A stretch of DNA of 64,000 nucleotides from NCBI GenBank assembly GCA_964434425.1, contig CAYSVH010000013.1, positions 17,980 to 81,979 on the forward strand, read 5' to 3'. Positions 16,044 through 24,325 of this stretch are shown here, in pieces. Below the pieces are notes generated by a model. The model was not told the DNA's origin. It did not search any database and saw only the letters and a list, made by a program, of their open reading frames with translations. The DNA is from CALMEC01 sp964434425 (GTDB taxonomy: Bacteria > Actinomycetota > Thermoleophilia > Miltoncostaeales > Miltoncostaeaceae). The translations under genes were made by a program, and so were the position numbers. Position 1 is the stretch's first letter; each line of letters starts with the position of its first letter.

Positions 16044-16315
16044 GAGAACGTCTCCGTCTGTACGGGGTGCCGATCGTGAGGCCGAAGCAACGTGCGTCGC
16101 CGTGCCACCGTCCTCACGGGGCGAACGTCTGAGCTGGACCGAACGTTTCAGGTGGATGAACGTAGGTACCCGTGTCTCTACCCGCTCCTCGTCGAAAGCG
16201 AACCCGTCGTGCGGCACCCGCCCCAAGGCGATTGTTGCCCGGGGTGCGGCCCTCCCGCCGCCCGGTTCGGCAGGCTGTGCCTGCGAATGGGCAATCCGCG
16301 TCAACGAGGTCGTAC
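16044..16315. promoter_or_regulatory. Divergent promoter region of the PRC-barrel gene and pyrD
   Basis: 272 bp with no gene. It holds three GAACGT copies at about 16122, 16141 and 16158, which may be binding sites. GAGG (16306-16309) is the ribosome binding site for pyrD. Confidence 0.35.
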
Positions 16316-17395
16316 GTGTTCGAACGCTTTCTGATCCGCCAGGTCCTCTTCCGCCTCGACCCCGAGCGGGCGCACAACCTGACCATGCACGGATTGCGCG
16401 TCCTCTCGCGGTTCCCCGGTGCCGAACGGGCCCGCGCCCGGCGGACGGTGGCCGATCCCCGGCTGGAGCAGGAGATCTTGGGTCGCCGCTTCCCCAATCC
16501 GGTCGGGCTGGCGGCGGGGCTCGACAAACAGGCCGAGGCCATCCCGGCATGGGCCCGACTCGGATTCGGTTTCACCGAGGTCGGCACCATCACGGCCGAG
16601 CCTCAGCCGGGGAACCCCCAGCCGCGGGTGTTCCGGCTACGGGAGGACGAGGCCCTCATCAACCGCTTCGGATTCAACAGCGAGGGATCCGAGGCGGTCG
16701 CGCGGCGTCTCGCCCGCGTCGAGATGTCCGGGAGGGCCCACCGCATCCCGCTCGGGATCAACATCGGGAAGAGCAAGCTGGCGGAGGACGCCGAGGCGGA
16801 CTACCTCACCACGTTCGGCCGCGTCGCCCCGTTCGCCGACTACGTCACCGTCAACGTGAGCTCGCCCAACACGCCCGGGCTGCGCGACCTCCAGGAGCGC
16901 ACCGCGCTGGAGGGCCTGCTCTCGCGGCTGGCCGAGGTGAACCGCGCGCAGCGCGTGCCGTGTCCCATCCTGGTCAAGGTGGCCCCGGATCTGGACGACG
17001 CGGCGCTCGACGCCATCGTGGATCTGGCCACCGAACACGTCCAGGGGATCATCATCGCGAACACCACGCTCGCCCGCGACGGGCTGCGATCCGCACATCG
17101 CGACGAAGCCGGCGGGCTCTCCGGCCGTCCGGTGCACCGGCGCTCGACGGACATGATCCGCCGTGCCCACCTGCGCGCCCCGGACTTCCCGATCATCGGC
17201 GTCGGCGGCATCTTCAGCGGGGCCGACGCCTGGGAGAAGATCACCTCCGGCGCGCGCCTGGTGCAGGTGTACACCGGGTTCATCTACCAGGGGCCGGCCC
17301 TCATCACCGAAATCAACCGAGACCTGGTGCGGTTCATGGACCGTGCCGATGCCGCGTCCCTGTCGGATGTCGTGGGGAGCGCCGCACGCGTGTGA
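16316..17395 (+). CDS. pyrD: Dihydroorotate dehydrogenase, class 2 (quinone-dependent)
   Basis: 359 residues from GTG 16316 with GAGG 6 nt upstream. Class 2 signs: an N-terminal membrane-contact helix (FERFLIRQVLFRLDPERAHN), NPVGLAAGLDK, GFGFTEVGTIT, NRFGFNS, and NVSSPNTPGLRDLQ where the catalytic Ser of class 2 sits. FMN phosphate is held by GVGGIFSG and LVQVYTGFIYQGP. It oxidises dihydroorotate to orotate in pyrimidine synthesis, passing electrons to quinone at the membrane. No other pyr genes are adjacent. A hairpin at 17527-17551 follows. Confidence 0.95.
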   Translation: MFERFLIRQVLFRLDPERAHNLTMHGLRVLSRFPGAERARARRTVADPRLEQEILGRRFPNPVGLAAGLDKQAEAIPAWARLGFGFTEVGTITAEPQPGNPQPRVFRLREDEALINRFGFNSEGSEAVARRLARVEMSGRAHRIPLGINIGKSKLAEDAEADYLTTFGRVAPFADYVTVNVSSPNTPGLRDLQERTALEGLLSRLAEVNRAQRVPCPILVKVAPDLDDAALDAIVDLATEHVQGIIIANTTLARDGLRSAHRDEAGGLSGRPVHRRSTDMIRRAHLRAPDFPIIGVGGIFSGADAWEKITSGARLVQVYTGFIYQGPALITEINRDLVRFMDRADAASLSDVVGSAARV

Positions 17396-17526
17396 GCGAG
17401 GGGGTGTCCGGCCAGCGAACGGGGCGGATCTAACGGGATGCGTCGATACGACGGTAAGTCGGGTGGCGGGCCCGTCGGATGGGTGCCGGGACGACACTCG
17501 ATCACGAGCCGGTGAGAGACGCCCGC

Positions 17527-17551
17527 GGAGGGCATCCGGTGAGTGCCCTCC
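17527..17551 (+). terminator. Hairpin downstream of pyrD
   Basis: GGAGGGCA (17527-17534) and TGCCCTCC (17544-17551) form an 8-bp stem with a 9-nt loop. TAGGAT at 17555-17560 just after it may be the -10 of the next transcript. Confidence 0.55.
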
Positions 17552-17679
17552 GGCTAGGATCGGCCCACGTCACAGGCGACCCGCCCCATGCGGGTCAGGG
17601 GGAACGAGGGATGGACCGACAGAACGATCCGTAGGCCGACTCCACGGACCGGTGGGAGCACGATCAGACGACCGATCCG

Positions 17680-18192
17680 GTGGATGAGCCACCGCCGGTC
17701 CGCAGTATTCGCGTCACGGCCGCGCGACTCGCCGTCTTCTGCGTGGTCGCACTCCTCCTTCTGACCGTCGCGGTCGGCAGCTCCATCCTGGCCTTCGTCA
17801 ACAACGACCGCGCCGCGGGATGGCAGGATCGGACCGACTCGCTCCAGACGCTCGTCGCCGACCGGACGAAGGCGCTCAACGATCAGACCCAGCGGCTGAA
17901 CACCGCCGCCGACGCGCTGAAGAAGAGCCAGGCCGCGCTCACGAGGAGCGAGACGGACGTCGTCGGCCTCCAACGGCGTCAGACGGAGCTCGCCAACGAG
18001 AAGGCCCAGATCGCCGACGAGCGAGCCTTCCTTGAACGGGCCACAACGCTGCTTCGCAGCTGCAACGAGGGCCTCACCCAGATGCTGTCCGCGGTGGCCG
18101 ATGGACAGGACCCCTCGGTCACGCTCGATCTGGCGCAGATCAGCCGCACCTGCGAGAGCGCCAGCAACGCCATCCCCGGCACCGGTGGCTGA
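17680..18192 (+). CDS. Membrane-anchored coiled-coil protein with an upstream in-frame TAG
   Basis: 170 residues as written from GTG 17680. A TM segment at about residues 12-34 precedes a coiled-coil of about 85 residues (RTKALNDQTQRLNTAADALK and on to ANEKAQIADERAFLERA), then two cysteines near the end. Function unknown; it resembles membrane-tethered envelope or stress-sensing proteins. GTG 17680 has no ribosome binding site. A better start, ATG 17611 after CGAGGG, is in the same frame but meets TAG at 17632 after seven codons; the codons between TAG and GTG look coding. So the gene may be mutated or read through. It overlaps the next gene by 8 nt. Confidence 0.6.
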   Translation: MDEPPPVRSIRVTAARLAVFCVVALLLLTVAVGSSILAFVNNDRAAGWQDRTDSLQTLVADRTKALNDQTQRLNTAADALKKSQAALTRSETDVVGLQRRQTELANEKAQIADERAFLERATTLLRSCNEGLTQMLSAVADGQDPSVTLDLAQISRTCESASNAIPGTGG

Positions 18193-18946
18193 CGTGCGGG
18201 CACGACGCACCGCCCTCGCCCTCATCGCCCCCCTCCTCATGTCCGGATGCGGCGTGATGGCCGACGCCCCGCCGTCCGGGTCGGCGGAGGAGGCCGCACC
18301 GGCCCTGGTCGCCGAGAGCGCGGCGGCGAAGTCCGTGACCAGCATCACCATCCCCACGCTCACACAGGACGGCTTCGAGCGGCGTGCCAACCTCATCTCG
18401 ATGAGGGTGCGCAACCTCTCCTGCCAGGGTGTGTCCACCGGGTCCGGATGGGCGCTCAACCGCACCACCCTCGTCACGAACCGTCATGTCGTGGCGGGTG
18501 CCGACCGGCTGGAGGTGGAGGCGGGAGACGGCCGGTCGTACACCGTGAGGGCGGCGCAGGCGGGCGTGCTCGGCGACATCGCATTCGTCGACGTGGCCGA
18601 GACGCTTCCCGTGACCGCGGACGTCCATCACACCGTCGGGCAGGGCGACGAGGTCGCCGCCGTCGGCTATCCGCAGGGCGGCCCCTTCACCATCACGCGC
18701 GGTGTGGTCATCGATGTGGTCGACGGCAGCGCGTTCGGCGTCCCCGACCAGGTTCTGCGTGTGTCGGCGCGGGTGCAGCCGGGCAACTCCGGCGGTCCTC
18801 TCCTGGATTCGCGCGGTCGCGTCGTGGGCGTGGTCTACGCGATCGAGACGGCCACGGGTCTCGGGCTGGCGATGCCCATGACCACGGTGGACAACCTCGT
18901 GCAGAGCGGCGGATTCGAAGGTGTACCGCCCTGCGGATCGCAGTAG
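18185..18946 (+). CDS. Trypsin-like serine protease, predicted lipoprotein
   Basis: 253 residues from GTG 18185 (GTG 18194 also possible). The leader ALALIAPLLMSGC ends in a lipobox, so the protein is probably anchored outside the membrane. Catalytic triad: His in TLVTNRHVVAGA, Asp in GDIAFVDVAE, Ser in VQPGNSGGPLLDSRG. This is the chymotrypsin-like fold of the DegP/HtrA type without a PDZ domain. It overlaps the upstream coiled-coil membrane protein and the two probably act together at the envelope (inference). Confidence 0.85.
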   Translation: MADVRARRTALALIAPLLMSGCGVMADAPPSGSAEEAAPALVAESAAAKSVTSITIPTLTQDGFERRANLISMRVRNLSCQGVSTGSGWALNRTTLVTNRHVVAGADRLEVEAGDGRSYTVRAAQAGVLGDIAFVDVAETLPVTADVHHTVGQGDEVAAVGYPQGGPFTITRGVVIDVVDGSAFGVPDQVLRVSARVQPGNSGGPLLDSRGRVVGVVYAIETATGLGLAMPMTTVDNLVQSGGFEGVPPCGSQ

Positions 18947-19128
18947 CGGACACTCCGCTGACGTAAACGTTCATCCGGCGCTGCCGACGAGGGCGCCGCC
19001 TGCGATCGATCCTGCGATCGTCGGCATCGAGCGGCACCCCGGGCACCGGGAGCGAACCGGGCGGGATCGTTCCATTCACCCGCGGCGCCGGTCGACGGCC
19101 CACCCGGGTGGGCCCCATGTTCGCAGCA
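18947..19128. other. Non-coding gap after the protease
   Basis: 182 bp with no gene seen. ATCGATCCTGCGATCGTCGG-type short repeats of GCGATCG occur near 19000 but nothing clearly functional. Confidence 0.3.
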
Positions 19129-19506
19129 TCATCCTGGCAGCCGCTCTCCCGGTGTTCGTCGCCGGCGCGATCCGTGCGCCCCCCACCGCCGGATGCCGCC
19201 GGAGTCACCTCCGGGCCGGATGGCGCCGGAGCGAGGCCCTGGCCGCTGCGACGACCAGGACACCACGACGGCCGGCATGAAGGTGAGAACCCATACGCGG
19301 GTCTCCACCGGGGCGGTGGCGAACCACGAGTTCATGAACGGCGCGTACATGAACACGAGCCGACGTGCGACGAGAACCGCGGCGGAGAGCCAGATCCACG
19401 TGTTCGCGTCCGGTGGATGTTGCCGCAGGGCCGGACGACTTGCGGCCAGGATCAGTGGCGCTACCCTGAAAATACTTCGTAGTACGATATGAAAGCGAGG
19501 AGACAT
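19129..19506 (-). CDS. Possible small membrane protein, divergent from the MarR operon
   Basis: 125 codons from a minus-strand ATG at 19506. The first 80 residues have good coding bias and two hydrophobic stretches (TWIWLSAAVLVARR and VWVLTFMPAVVVSW); the C-terminal part is low-complexity and basic. It resembles no family I know. Its start overlaps the start of the plus-strand gene at 19505, so the first codons may not be real. It may be a fragment. Confidence 0.35.
   Translation of the reverse strand: MSPRFHIVLRSIFRVAPLILAASRPALRQHPPDANTWIWLSAAVLVARRLVFMYAPFMNSWFATAPVETRVWVLTFMPAVVVSWSSQRPGPRSGAIRPGGDSGGIRRWGAHGSRRRRTPGERLPG
19477..19487. promoter_or_regulatory. Probable MarR operator
   Basis: TCGTAGTACGA, an 11-bp palindrome 17 nt upstream of the start at 19505, in an AT-rich patch (19468-19495) suited to a promoter. 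The MarR-type gene in the operon is its likely ligand. Confidence 0.5.
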
Positions 19507-19879
19507 GTCCAAGACGCAAGCACTGACCACCCGCATCGTGGGTTACCAGGCCCGCGTCGCCGACGGCTCCGCCGTGGTGGGTGAGGTCCAGGGCGTCCGG
19601 CCGCGCGGCGTCCGAATCCACAGGATCCCCGGCCACCCCCGGCACCACGGATACCTGCCCGACGAGGCCATCGCCCGAGTCGACCCGGATACCAACACGC
19701 TGTTCCTGGCGTCCGGCGTCGGACTTGCGGAGGTCATCGACGCGCCCGCACCACCGGACGAGAGCCCGAATGCATGGCACACAAGCGTCGACTGGTGGGC
19801 CGACCTGCTCGGCCACTACGGCCTCTCGGACCCCGCAGGGAAGGGCAGCGAGCCCTTCCTTCACGCCGACCAGAAGTAG
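19505..19879 (+). CDS. Hypothetical protein in a MarR operon
   Basis: 124 residues from ATG 19505 (GAGGAG 4 nt upstream). The middle, GVRPRGVRIHRIPGHPRHHG followed by YLPDEAIARVDPDTNTLFL, resembles a PRC-barrel or DUF2171-type beta domain; the end contains WHTSVDWWADLLGHYG. No catalytic motif is visible. It is 13 nt ahead of a MarR regulator and shares its promoter. Confidence 0.6.
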   Translation: MSKTQALTTRIVGYQARVADGSAVVGEVQGVRPRGVRIHRIPGHPRHHGYLPDEAIARVDPDTNTLFLASGVGLAEVIDAPAPPDESPNAWHTSVDWWADLLGHYGLSDPAGKGSEPFLHADQK

Positions 19880-19892
19880 ATCGCCGCGCGGG

Positions 19893-20312
19893 ATGGACAC
19901 CGATCTGGAACCCGCTCTTGCGGACTATCAGCGCGCGGCGGCCCTCCGTGCCGCCGTGCGCAGCTTTCTTCGCCGTGGGGAGGAGGCCGCGCGTCGTGCG
20001 CAGCTCACTCCCCGCACCCAGTTGCTGCTTCTGATGATCAAGGGCGCACCGGACGGGAATGAGACGGCCACCGTGACCGAGCTCGCGGAGCGTCTGAGCC
20101 TCGCTCAGAACACGGTCACCGAACTGGTCGCCCGCACCGAAACCGCCGGACTGCTGAGACGTGAGGCCTCCGCGCGTGACGGTCGCGTTGTGCACCTGCG
20201 CCTGACGGCGGAGGGGGAGCGCCGACTGGCCGAGACCGTCGCGGATCTCCGCGCGGATCGTGAGGCGCTCGTCAACGTGCTCGCTCTCGAGCGCGCGCTC
20301 TTCGCGTCCTGA
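19893..20312 (+). CDS. MarR-family transcriptional regulator
   Basis: 139 residues from ATG 19893. The winged helix shows ATVTELAERLSLAQNTVTEL as helix-turn-helix, then LLRREASARDGRVVHLRLTA as the wing (the DxR/DGR motif is characteristic). Flanking helices would form the dimer. It is the second gene of a small operon and probably represses it through the palindrome at 19477-19487. Confidence 0.9.
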   Translation: MDTDLEPALADYQRAAALRAAVRSFLRRGEEAARRAQLTPRTQLLLLMIKGAPDGNETATVTELAERLSLAQNTVTELVARTETAGLLRREASARDGRVVHLRLTAEGERRLAETVADLRADREALVNVLALERALFAS

Positions 20313-20469
20313 CATCAGGTCATGAGCCCGGAGAGGGCGTGAGGGCACCGGGAGGCGGCAGCCGACCGGTGCGCCGGGATCGTCCCCGCTGTCGGCACCG
20401 GGGACCCATCGCGCATGTGGATGCTCCGGTCGCTACGATCGCCCGGTCCACGTCGAGAGAGGTCACCTG

Positions 20470-21225
20470 ATGGTGCCGCGCGTTCGAAGCCTGATCGCCA
20501 TCGTCAGCGCCGCTGTTGCGGTTGCGGGCTGCGGCCCTGATGATGAGCCGGCATATGAGCCGCCGGCGCTGGTGCACGTGATCGCCGACGAGGCGATCCG
20601 CCAGCCCATGGTCTACCTCGGCAACCGGTGGAGGGAGATGAGGGACGATCGCGCGGTGTTCGTCTTCGGGCCGTCGCCCGACATGGTCGAGCACGCGCGC
20701 ACCCAGGAGAACGCCGACGTCCTCGTCACCGACGACCGGGCGCTCATGGACCGGGCGAAGACCGACGGTCTCCTCGCCGGTGATCCCGTGCCGATCGCCG
20801 TCAACCGCATCGTCCTCGGGGTCCCCACGGCCAGCCCGATCACCGACCTGAGCGGTCTCGACGGAACCCGGTGGATCGAGTGCACGGCCGACACCACCTG
20901 CGGGCGCATCACCGATGCCCTCCAGACGGCCAATGACTTCGAGGGTGAGCCCTACCAGCGGCTCGCGCCCATGGAGATCCTCGGCAGGGTGACCTCCGGA
21001 CGGGCATCGGCGGGCTTCATGTGGGCCAGCGAGGCGCAGGAGGCCGCCGCGGGCTCGCTGGTACGCACCGTCGAGGTTCCCGGGGCGGAGAACCAGACGG
21101 TCACGTACCTCATCGCGCCACTTGCGAGGTCGGCCGATCCCGACGCGGCCCGGGCGTTCGTCGAGCTCACGACGTCGGATGAGGGGAAGCGGCTCATCCG
21201 TCAGGGGAAGTTCGCGCTCCCGTAG
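20470..21225 (+). CDS. Molybdate-type (ModA-like) substrate-binding lipoprotein
   Basis: 251 residues from ATG 20470, GAGAGAGG upstream. Lipobox AVAVAGC at about residue 19. The rest follows the type II periplasmic binding fold of ModA: ADVLVTDDRALMDRA, the NRIVLGVPTASPITDLSGL hinge, and GRVTSGRASAGFMWASEA. Such proteins deliver oxyanions (molybdate, tungstate) to an ABC permease. No modBC is adjacent, so the ligand and partner are uncertain. Confidence 0.75.
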   Translation: MVPRVRSLIAIVSAAVAVAGCGPDDEPAYEPPALVHVIADEAIRQPMVYLGNRWREMRDDRAVFVFGPSPDMVEHARTQENADVLVTDDRALMDRAKTDGLLAGDPVPIAVNRIVLGVPTASPITDLSGLDGTRWIECTADTTCGRITDALQTANDFEGEPYQRLAPMEILGRVTSGRASAGFMWASEAQEAAAGSLVRTVEVPGAENQTVTYLIAPLARSADPDAARAFVELTTSDEGKRLIRQGKFALP

Positions 21226-21396
21226 GGGTTCGGGATGCCGCGAGCCTTCTCCGGTGCACCCCGAGGAGCACCGCGGCCGGGCACCATCCACTCCGCCGCC
21301 CTCTCGCCGACGCGGTCCCAGAGGCATGAACGCCGATCTGACAGAGCCCGGATGCTTCTGTAGGTTTCTTCACACTTTGGCCTTGGAAGGACAGAC

Positions 21397-22215
21397 ATGA
21401 TGCGCCGCATACTGACCGCCGCCCTCGGATTGGGAATCGTCCTCGCCGGTGCGACATCCGCATCCGCCGCGTCCATCAAACGCACGTCGGGGAAGGTCAC
21501 GGCGACGCTCAACTACACGAACGACCGGGCTCCCTACGGCGGCTACGTCACGGCCACCGGCCTGGACCTGGTCGTCCAGACCCGGGGGCGGCCGGTCAAC
21601 CGCATCACCGGCAAGGGGCTGCACTTCCGGGCCCCGGGCAACGTCATCCAGCCGAGGACCGCCCTCGTGGTGCGCGACATCACCGGTGACGGCGACCCGG
21701 AGATCCTCATCTCCACGTTCACGGGCGGGGCGCACTGCTGCTTCGAGACCCGCGTCGTCCGGTGGATGCCGAAGGCCGGACGCTATGTCGTCTCCAAGCA
21801 CGACTGGAGCGGCGCCGCCCCCAAGATCCAGCTCCTCAACCGCGACCGGGTGCCGGAGTTCGTCGGCTACGACATGCGCTTCGCCTACCTGCTGGACGCG
21901 TCCTACGCCGACTCCATGTTCCCGCCGCGGGTATGGAACTACCGGAACGGCCGGTTCGTCGAGGTGACCAAGCGGTTCCCCGCGGTCAGCGTGCGCGGCA
22001 TGAACCGGGCGTGGGCCGCCTATCAGCGGCTGCGCACCCGGCAGACCACCGCGCGCGGCAACCCGCTCGCCGCGTACCTCGCCGCCGCGTCCAACGCCGG
22101 CCCCGCCCATCGCCGGGCCGCCTGGAACCGGGCGATCGCCGCCGAGAGGAACAACCCGTCGATGATCGACCGCGTCCGCTGGGAACTGCGGCGGCTGGGC
22201 TACCCCAACAGCTGA
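21397..22215 (+). CDS. Secreted hypothetical protein
   Basis: 272 residues from ATG 21397 (GGAAGGA 7 nt upstream). A signal peptide with cleavage after SASA (about residue 26). The core contains VVRDITGDGDPEILISTFTG, an FG-GAP/EF-hand-like calcium-binding repeat seen in beta-propeller fragments, followed by GGAHCC. The C-terminal third is helical and basic (RAWAAYQRLRTRQTTARG). No enzymatic motif. Probably an extracellular protein of unknown role. Confidence 0.7.
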   Translation: MMRRILTAALGLGIVLAGATSASAASIKRTSGKVTATLNYTNDRAPYGGYVTATGLDLVVQTRGRPVNRITGKGLHFRAPGNVIQPRTALVVRDITGDGDPEILISTFTGGAHCCFETRVVRWMPKAGRYVVSKHDWSGAAPKIQLLNRDRVPEFVGYDMRFAYLLDASYADSMFPPRVWNYRNGRFVEVTKRFPAVSVRGMNRAWAAYQRLRTRQTTARGNPLAAYLAAASNAGPAHRRAAWNRAIAAERNNPSMIDRVRWELRRLGYPNS

Positions 22216-22291
22216 TCGTCACCCGGAGGTACGGCGGGGCGTGGCCTGAACGGGGCATCCCCGCGGTGTCGGGAGCCGGTGCCGGTGGAGT

Positions 22292-22319
22292 GTGCTCCGA
22301 GCCCGATGGCCCGGAGCAC
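22292..22319. terminator. Bidirectional hairpin between convergent genes
   Basis: GTGCTCCG (22292-22299) pairs with CGGAGCAC (22312-22319), with GCC/GGC pairing inside the loop; it separates the secreted-protein gene from convergent grx. Confidence 0.65.
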
Positions 22320-22331
22320 GCCCGCGCGGTG

Positions 22332-22667
22332 CTACTTCTGCTCGAGCAGCTGCTGCAGCTCGCCGCTCTCGTACATCTCGGTGGTGATGTCACAGCCGCC
22401 GACGAGCGTGCCGTCGACGAAGAGCTGCGGGCTGGTGGGCCAGTCCGACCACGAGGTGAGGATGTCGCGGATGCGGGGATCGGCCAGGATGTCGCGGGCG
22501 CCGAACTCGGTCCCGGTCAGGCGAAGGATCTGCACCACCCGGTTGCTGAAGCCGCAGCGCGGCATGTCGGGGGTGCCCTTCATGTAGACGAAGACGCGGT
22601 TCTCGGCGACCTCCTTCTTGATCTGCTCAAGGATCTCGTCGTCGGTCATCGTGAGTGTGTCGCTCAT
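22332..22667 (-). CDS. grxD: Monothiol glutaredoxin (Grx4 family)
   Basis: 111 residues from ATG 22667. The CGFS active site lies in GTPDMPRCGFSNRVVQIL; WPTSPQLFVDGTLVGGCDI is the glutathione-binding part. CGFS glutaredoxins carry and transfer [2Fe-2S] clusters. The start overlaps the stop of bolA by one base (TGATG), so the two are translationally coupled; Grx-BolA complexes sense or deliver Fe-S clusters in many organisms, which fits this pairing. Confidence 0.95.
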   Translation of the reverse strand: MSDTLTMTDDEILEQIKKEVAENRVFVYMKGTPDMPRCGFSNRVVQILRLTGTEFGARDILADPRIRDILTSWSDWPTSPQLFVDGTLVGGCDITTEMYESGELQQLLEQK

Positions 22668-22900
22668 CAGTCCTCCGGTGTGCGGGTCTTGAGGGCAAGG
22701 GCGTGGATCGTCCCGTCGTCCATGTACTGCTTGACGGCGGCGTACACGAGCTTGTGCTGCTCGATCCGGGAGAGACCCGCGAACTGGGGGGCCACCACCT
22801 CGGCTGCCAGGTGATCTCCGCCGCCGTGGTCTTCCACGACGGCCGTCGATCCCGGCAGCGCCGCCTCGATCATTGCTTGGTACTCAGTGACATCCGGCAT
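22667..22900 (-). CDS. bolA: BolA-family protein
   Basis: 77 residues from ATG 22900. MIEAALPGSTAVVEDHGGGD followed by LAAEVVAPQFAGLSRIEQHK and LVYAAVKQYMDDGTIHALAL is the compact BolA fold, with the conserved His (QHK, IHAL) available to share a [2Fe-2S] cluster with Grx. First gene of a two-gene operon with grxD. Confidence 0.93.
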   Translation of the reverse strand: MPDVTEYQAMIEAALPGSTAVVEDHGGGDHLAAEVVAPQFAGLSRIEQHKLVYAAVKQYMDDGTIHALALKTRTPED

Positions 22901-22986
22901 ACGGCAAGGATGCCACGCCGGTGGCGTACGTGTCTCGGCGCGGTGTGAGGGCGACCGTCGGCGCCCGGGTGTCGTACCCTTCTCGT

Positions 22987-23475
22987 GTGGCCGACGTCGT
23001 CTGCAGCGCGGGAATCGTTCCGGTCCACCTTTCTCCGGAGGGACTCGCATCCGTGTTCGCCGCGCACATGGGCGGACCGTTCTGGGCGCACAAGGACCCC
23101 GGGGCGTGGTCGATCGCCAAGGGCCAGTACGACCCGGCGGAGGAGGATCCCCTCGCGGCGGCGGACCGGGAGTTCGAGGAGGAGATCGGGATGCCGTGCC
23201 CCTCGGGTGCGCGCATCGACCTGGGTGAGTTCCGTCAGCGTTACGGGAAGCTGGTCCGGGCGTACGCCGTGGTCATCGGCACGCCGGAGTCCGTCCGCTT
23301 CATCCAGAGCAACACCTTCGAGATGGAGTGGCCGCGGGGCTCCGGGCGCCTGCAGCACTTTCCCGAGATGGACCGTGCGGAGTGGATGTCGGTGTCCGTG
23401 GCGCGGGTCAAGCTCCTCTCCGGGCAGGTCGCGATCATCGACGCCGTCGAGAGGATGTTCGCCGCCGGACGGTAG
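22987..23475 (+). CDS. Nudix hydrolase family protein
   Basis: 162 residues from GTG 22987. This start is favoured because TACCCT (22975-22980) ends 6 nt before it, as for other leaderless genes here. The Nudix box reads GQYDPAEEDPLAAADREF then EEEIGM; compared with GX5EX7REUXEEXGU it carries one extra residue between the first Glu and RE. The preceding WSIAKG is typical of a Nudix subfamily of unknown NTP or nucleotide-sugar substrate. Divergent from bolA. Confidence 0.82.
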   Translation: MADVVCSAGIVPVHLSPEGLASVFAAHMGGPFWAHKDPGAWSIAKGQYDPAEEDPLAAADREFEEEIGMPCPSGARIDLGEFRQRYGKLVRAYAVVIGTPESVRFIQSNTFEMEWPRGSGRLQHFPEMDRAEWMSVSVARVKLLSGQVAIIDAVERMFAAGR

Positions 23476-23478
23476 CGG

Positions 23479-23502
23479 GGCGCCGGGTCGCTTCACGGCG
23501 CC
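23479..23502. terminator. Hairpin at the convergent Nudix/DUF2877 ends
   Basis: GGCGCCG (23479-23485) and CGGCGCC (23496-23502) around a 10-nt loop; the right arm lies inside the last codons of the DUF2877 gene. Confidence 0.55.
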
Positions 23503-24224
23503 GGATCCGCGGTGGAGGGTGCCGAGGCCGAAAGCCCGCACAGCATCCCGGTGAGGATGGCCCGTCCCGTCGTCCTGCCGAGGTCGACCAGGTCACGGAG
23601 CGGTGCCGCCAGCGACGTGCCGTCGCCGTCCAGAATCCGTTTCAGGAGCCGTTCGGCCGACGCATAGGTCGAACCGTCGCGGGCCGCCGCACGCACGAGC
23701 GACCGGGAGGGCTCGCCGGTCCGGTCGAGCAGCGTGACGACGTGGTCCGCGTCGCGTCGCGCAACCTCGGGACGGACGGCGAAACGCACGGTCAGATAGC
23801 CGCAGACGGCGTCGTCGCAGGCCGGGGTGAGACCGGGGCCGTGCCCGATCAACCGCGGTAGCAGGTCGTCGAGGGGTTCGCGGCCGAGTGCGAGCGTGCG
23901 GGGGTCGTTCCACCGGTGCGGGCGCAGGATCGCCGCGAGGGCCAGCACGTCCTCCCAGGACGCGGATCGCGCGACCGGCGAACGCGGTCGCGTCGTCGCG
24001 CCGGTGAGGTCGACCATGACCACGGTGCCCGGATCCCGGGCGGGGATCCGTTCGCCGACGAGGGTGCGCGGGCTCCTGGGTCCGGTGGGTCCGGTGATGT
24101 GGAATGCACCGTCCTCGCCGGCGATCCACATCCAGCCGGGCCCGCCGACCTTCACGCGGCCCCGTACCGTCGCGCCGGTCACCCCGTCCGGGCGCTCGAG
24201 GGCGACGATGCGGTGTGGCGGCAT
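23493..24224 (-). CDS. DUF2877-type protein
   Basis: 243 residues from ATG 24224 (GGACGGAGA just upstream). The key motif is LIGHGPGLTPACDDAVCGYL, the G-x-GPGLTP-x-(G/C)DD signature of DUF2877, a family often found with purine-catabolism or oxamate carbamoyltransferase genes. The N-terminal part is strand-rich. The role here is unknown; the neighbours do not form a catabolic operon. Confidence 0.65.
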   Translation of the reverse strand: MPPHRIVALERPDGVTGATVRGRVKVGGPGWMWIAGEDGAFHITGPTGPRSPRTLVGERIPARDPGTVVMVDLTGATTRPRSPVARSASWEDVLALAAILRPHRWNDPRTLALGREPLDDLLPRLIGHGPGLTPACDDAVCGYLTVRFAVRPEVARRDADHVVTLLDRTGEPSRSLVRAAARDGSTYASAERLLKRILDGDGTSLAAPLRDLVDLGRTTGRAILTGMLCGLSASAPSTADPAP

Positions 24225-24325
24225 TCTCCGTCCTCTTATCTGCGTGGGGGGATTCCGGGATGACACGCTCCCCTCCGGTGTCCGGTTCGACGGGGTGACG
24301 ACGGGTCATCCGTAGAGTGAGCGGC

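Noticed and set aside
20470..21225. ModA-like protein as partner of the ABC genes at 34308-35844
   Set aside because: The permease there is of the UPF0014 exporter type, which does not use a binding protein.
22987..23475. Nudix box with one extra residue as sign of inactivation
   Set aside because: Key REFEEEIG part is intact and neighbouring residues can be aligned with Glu one position later; not enough to call it dead.
23035..23554. Plus-strand alternative frames over the Nudix and DUF2877 ends
   Set aside because: Arg/Ser-rich shadow frames with no motif.
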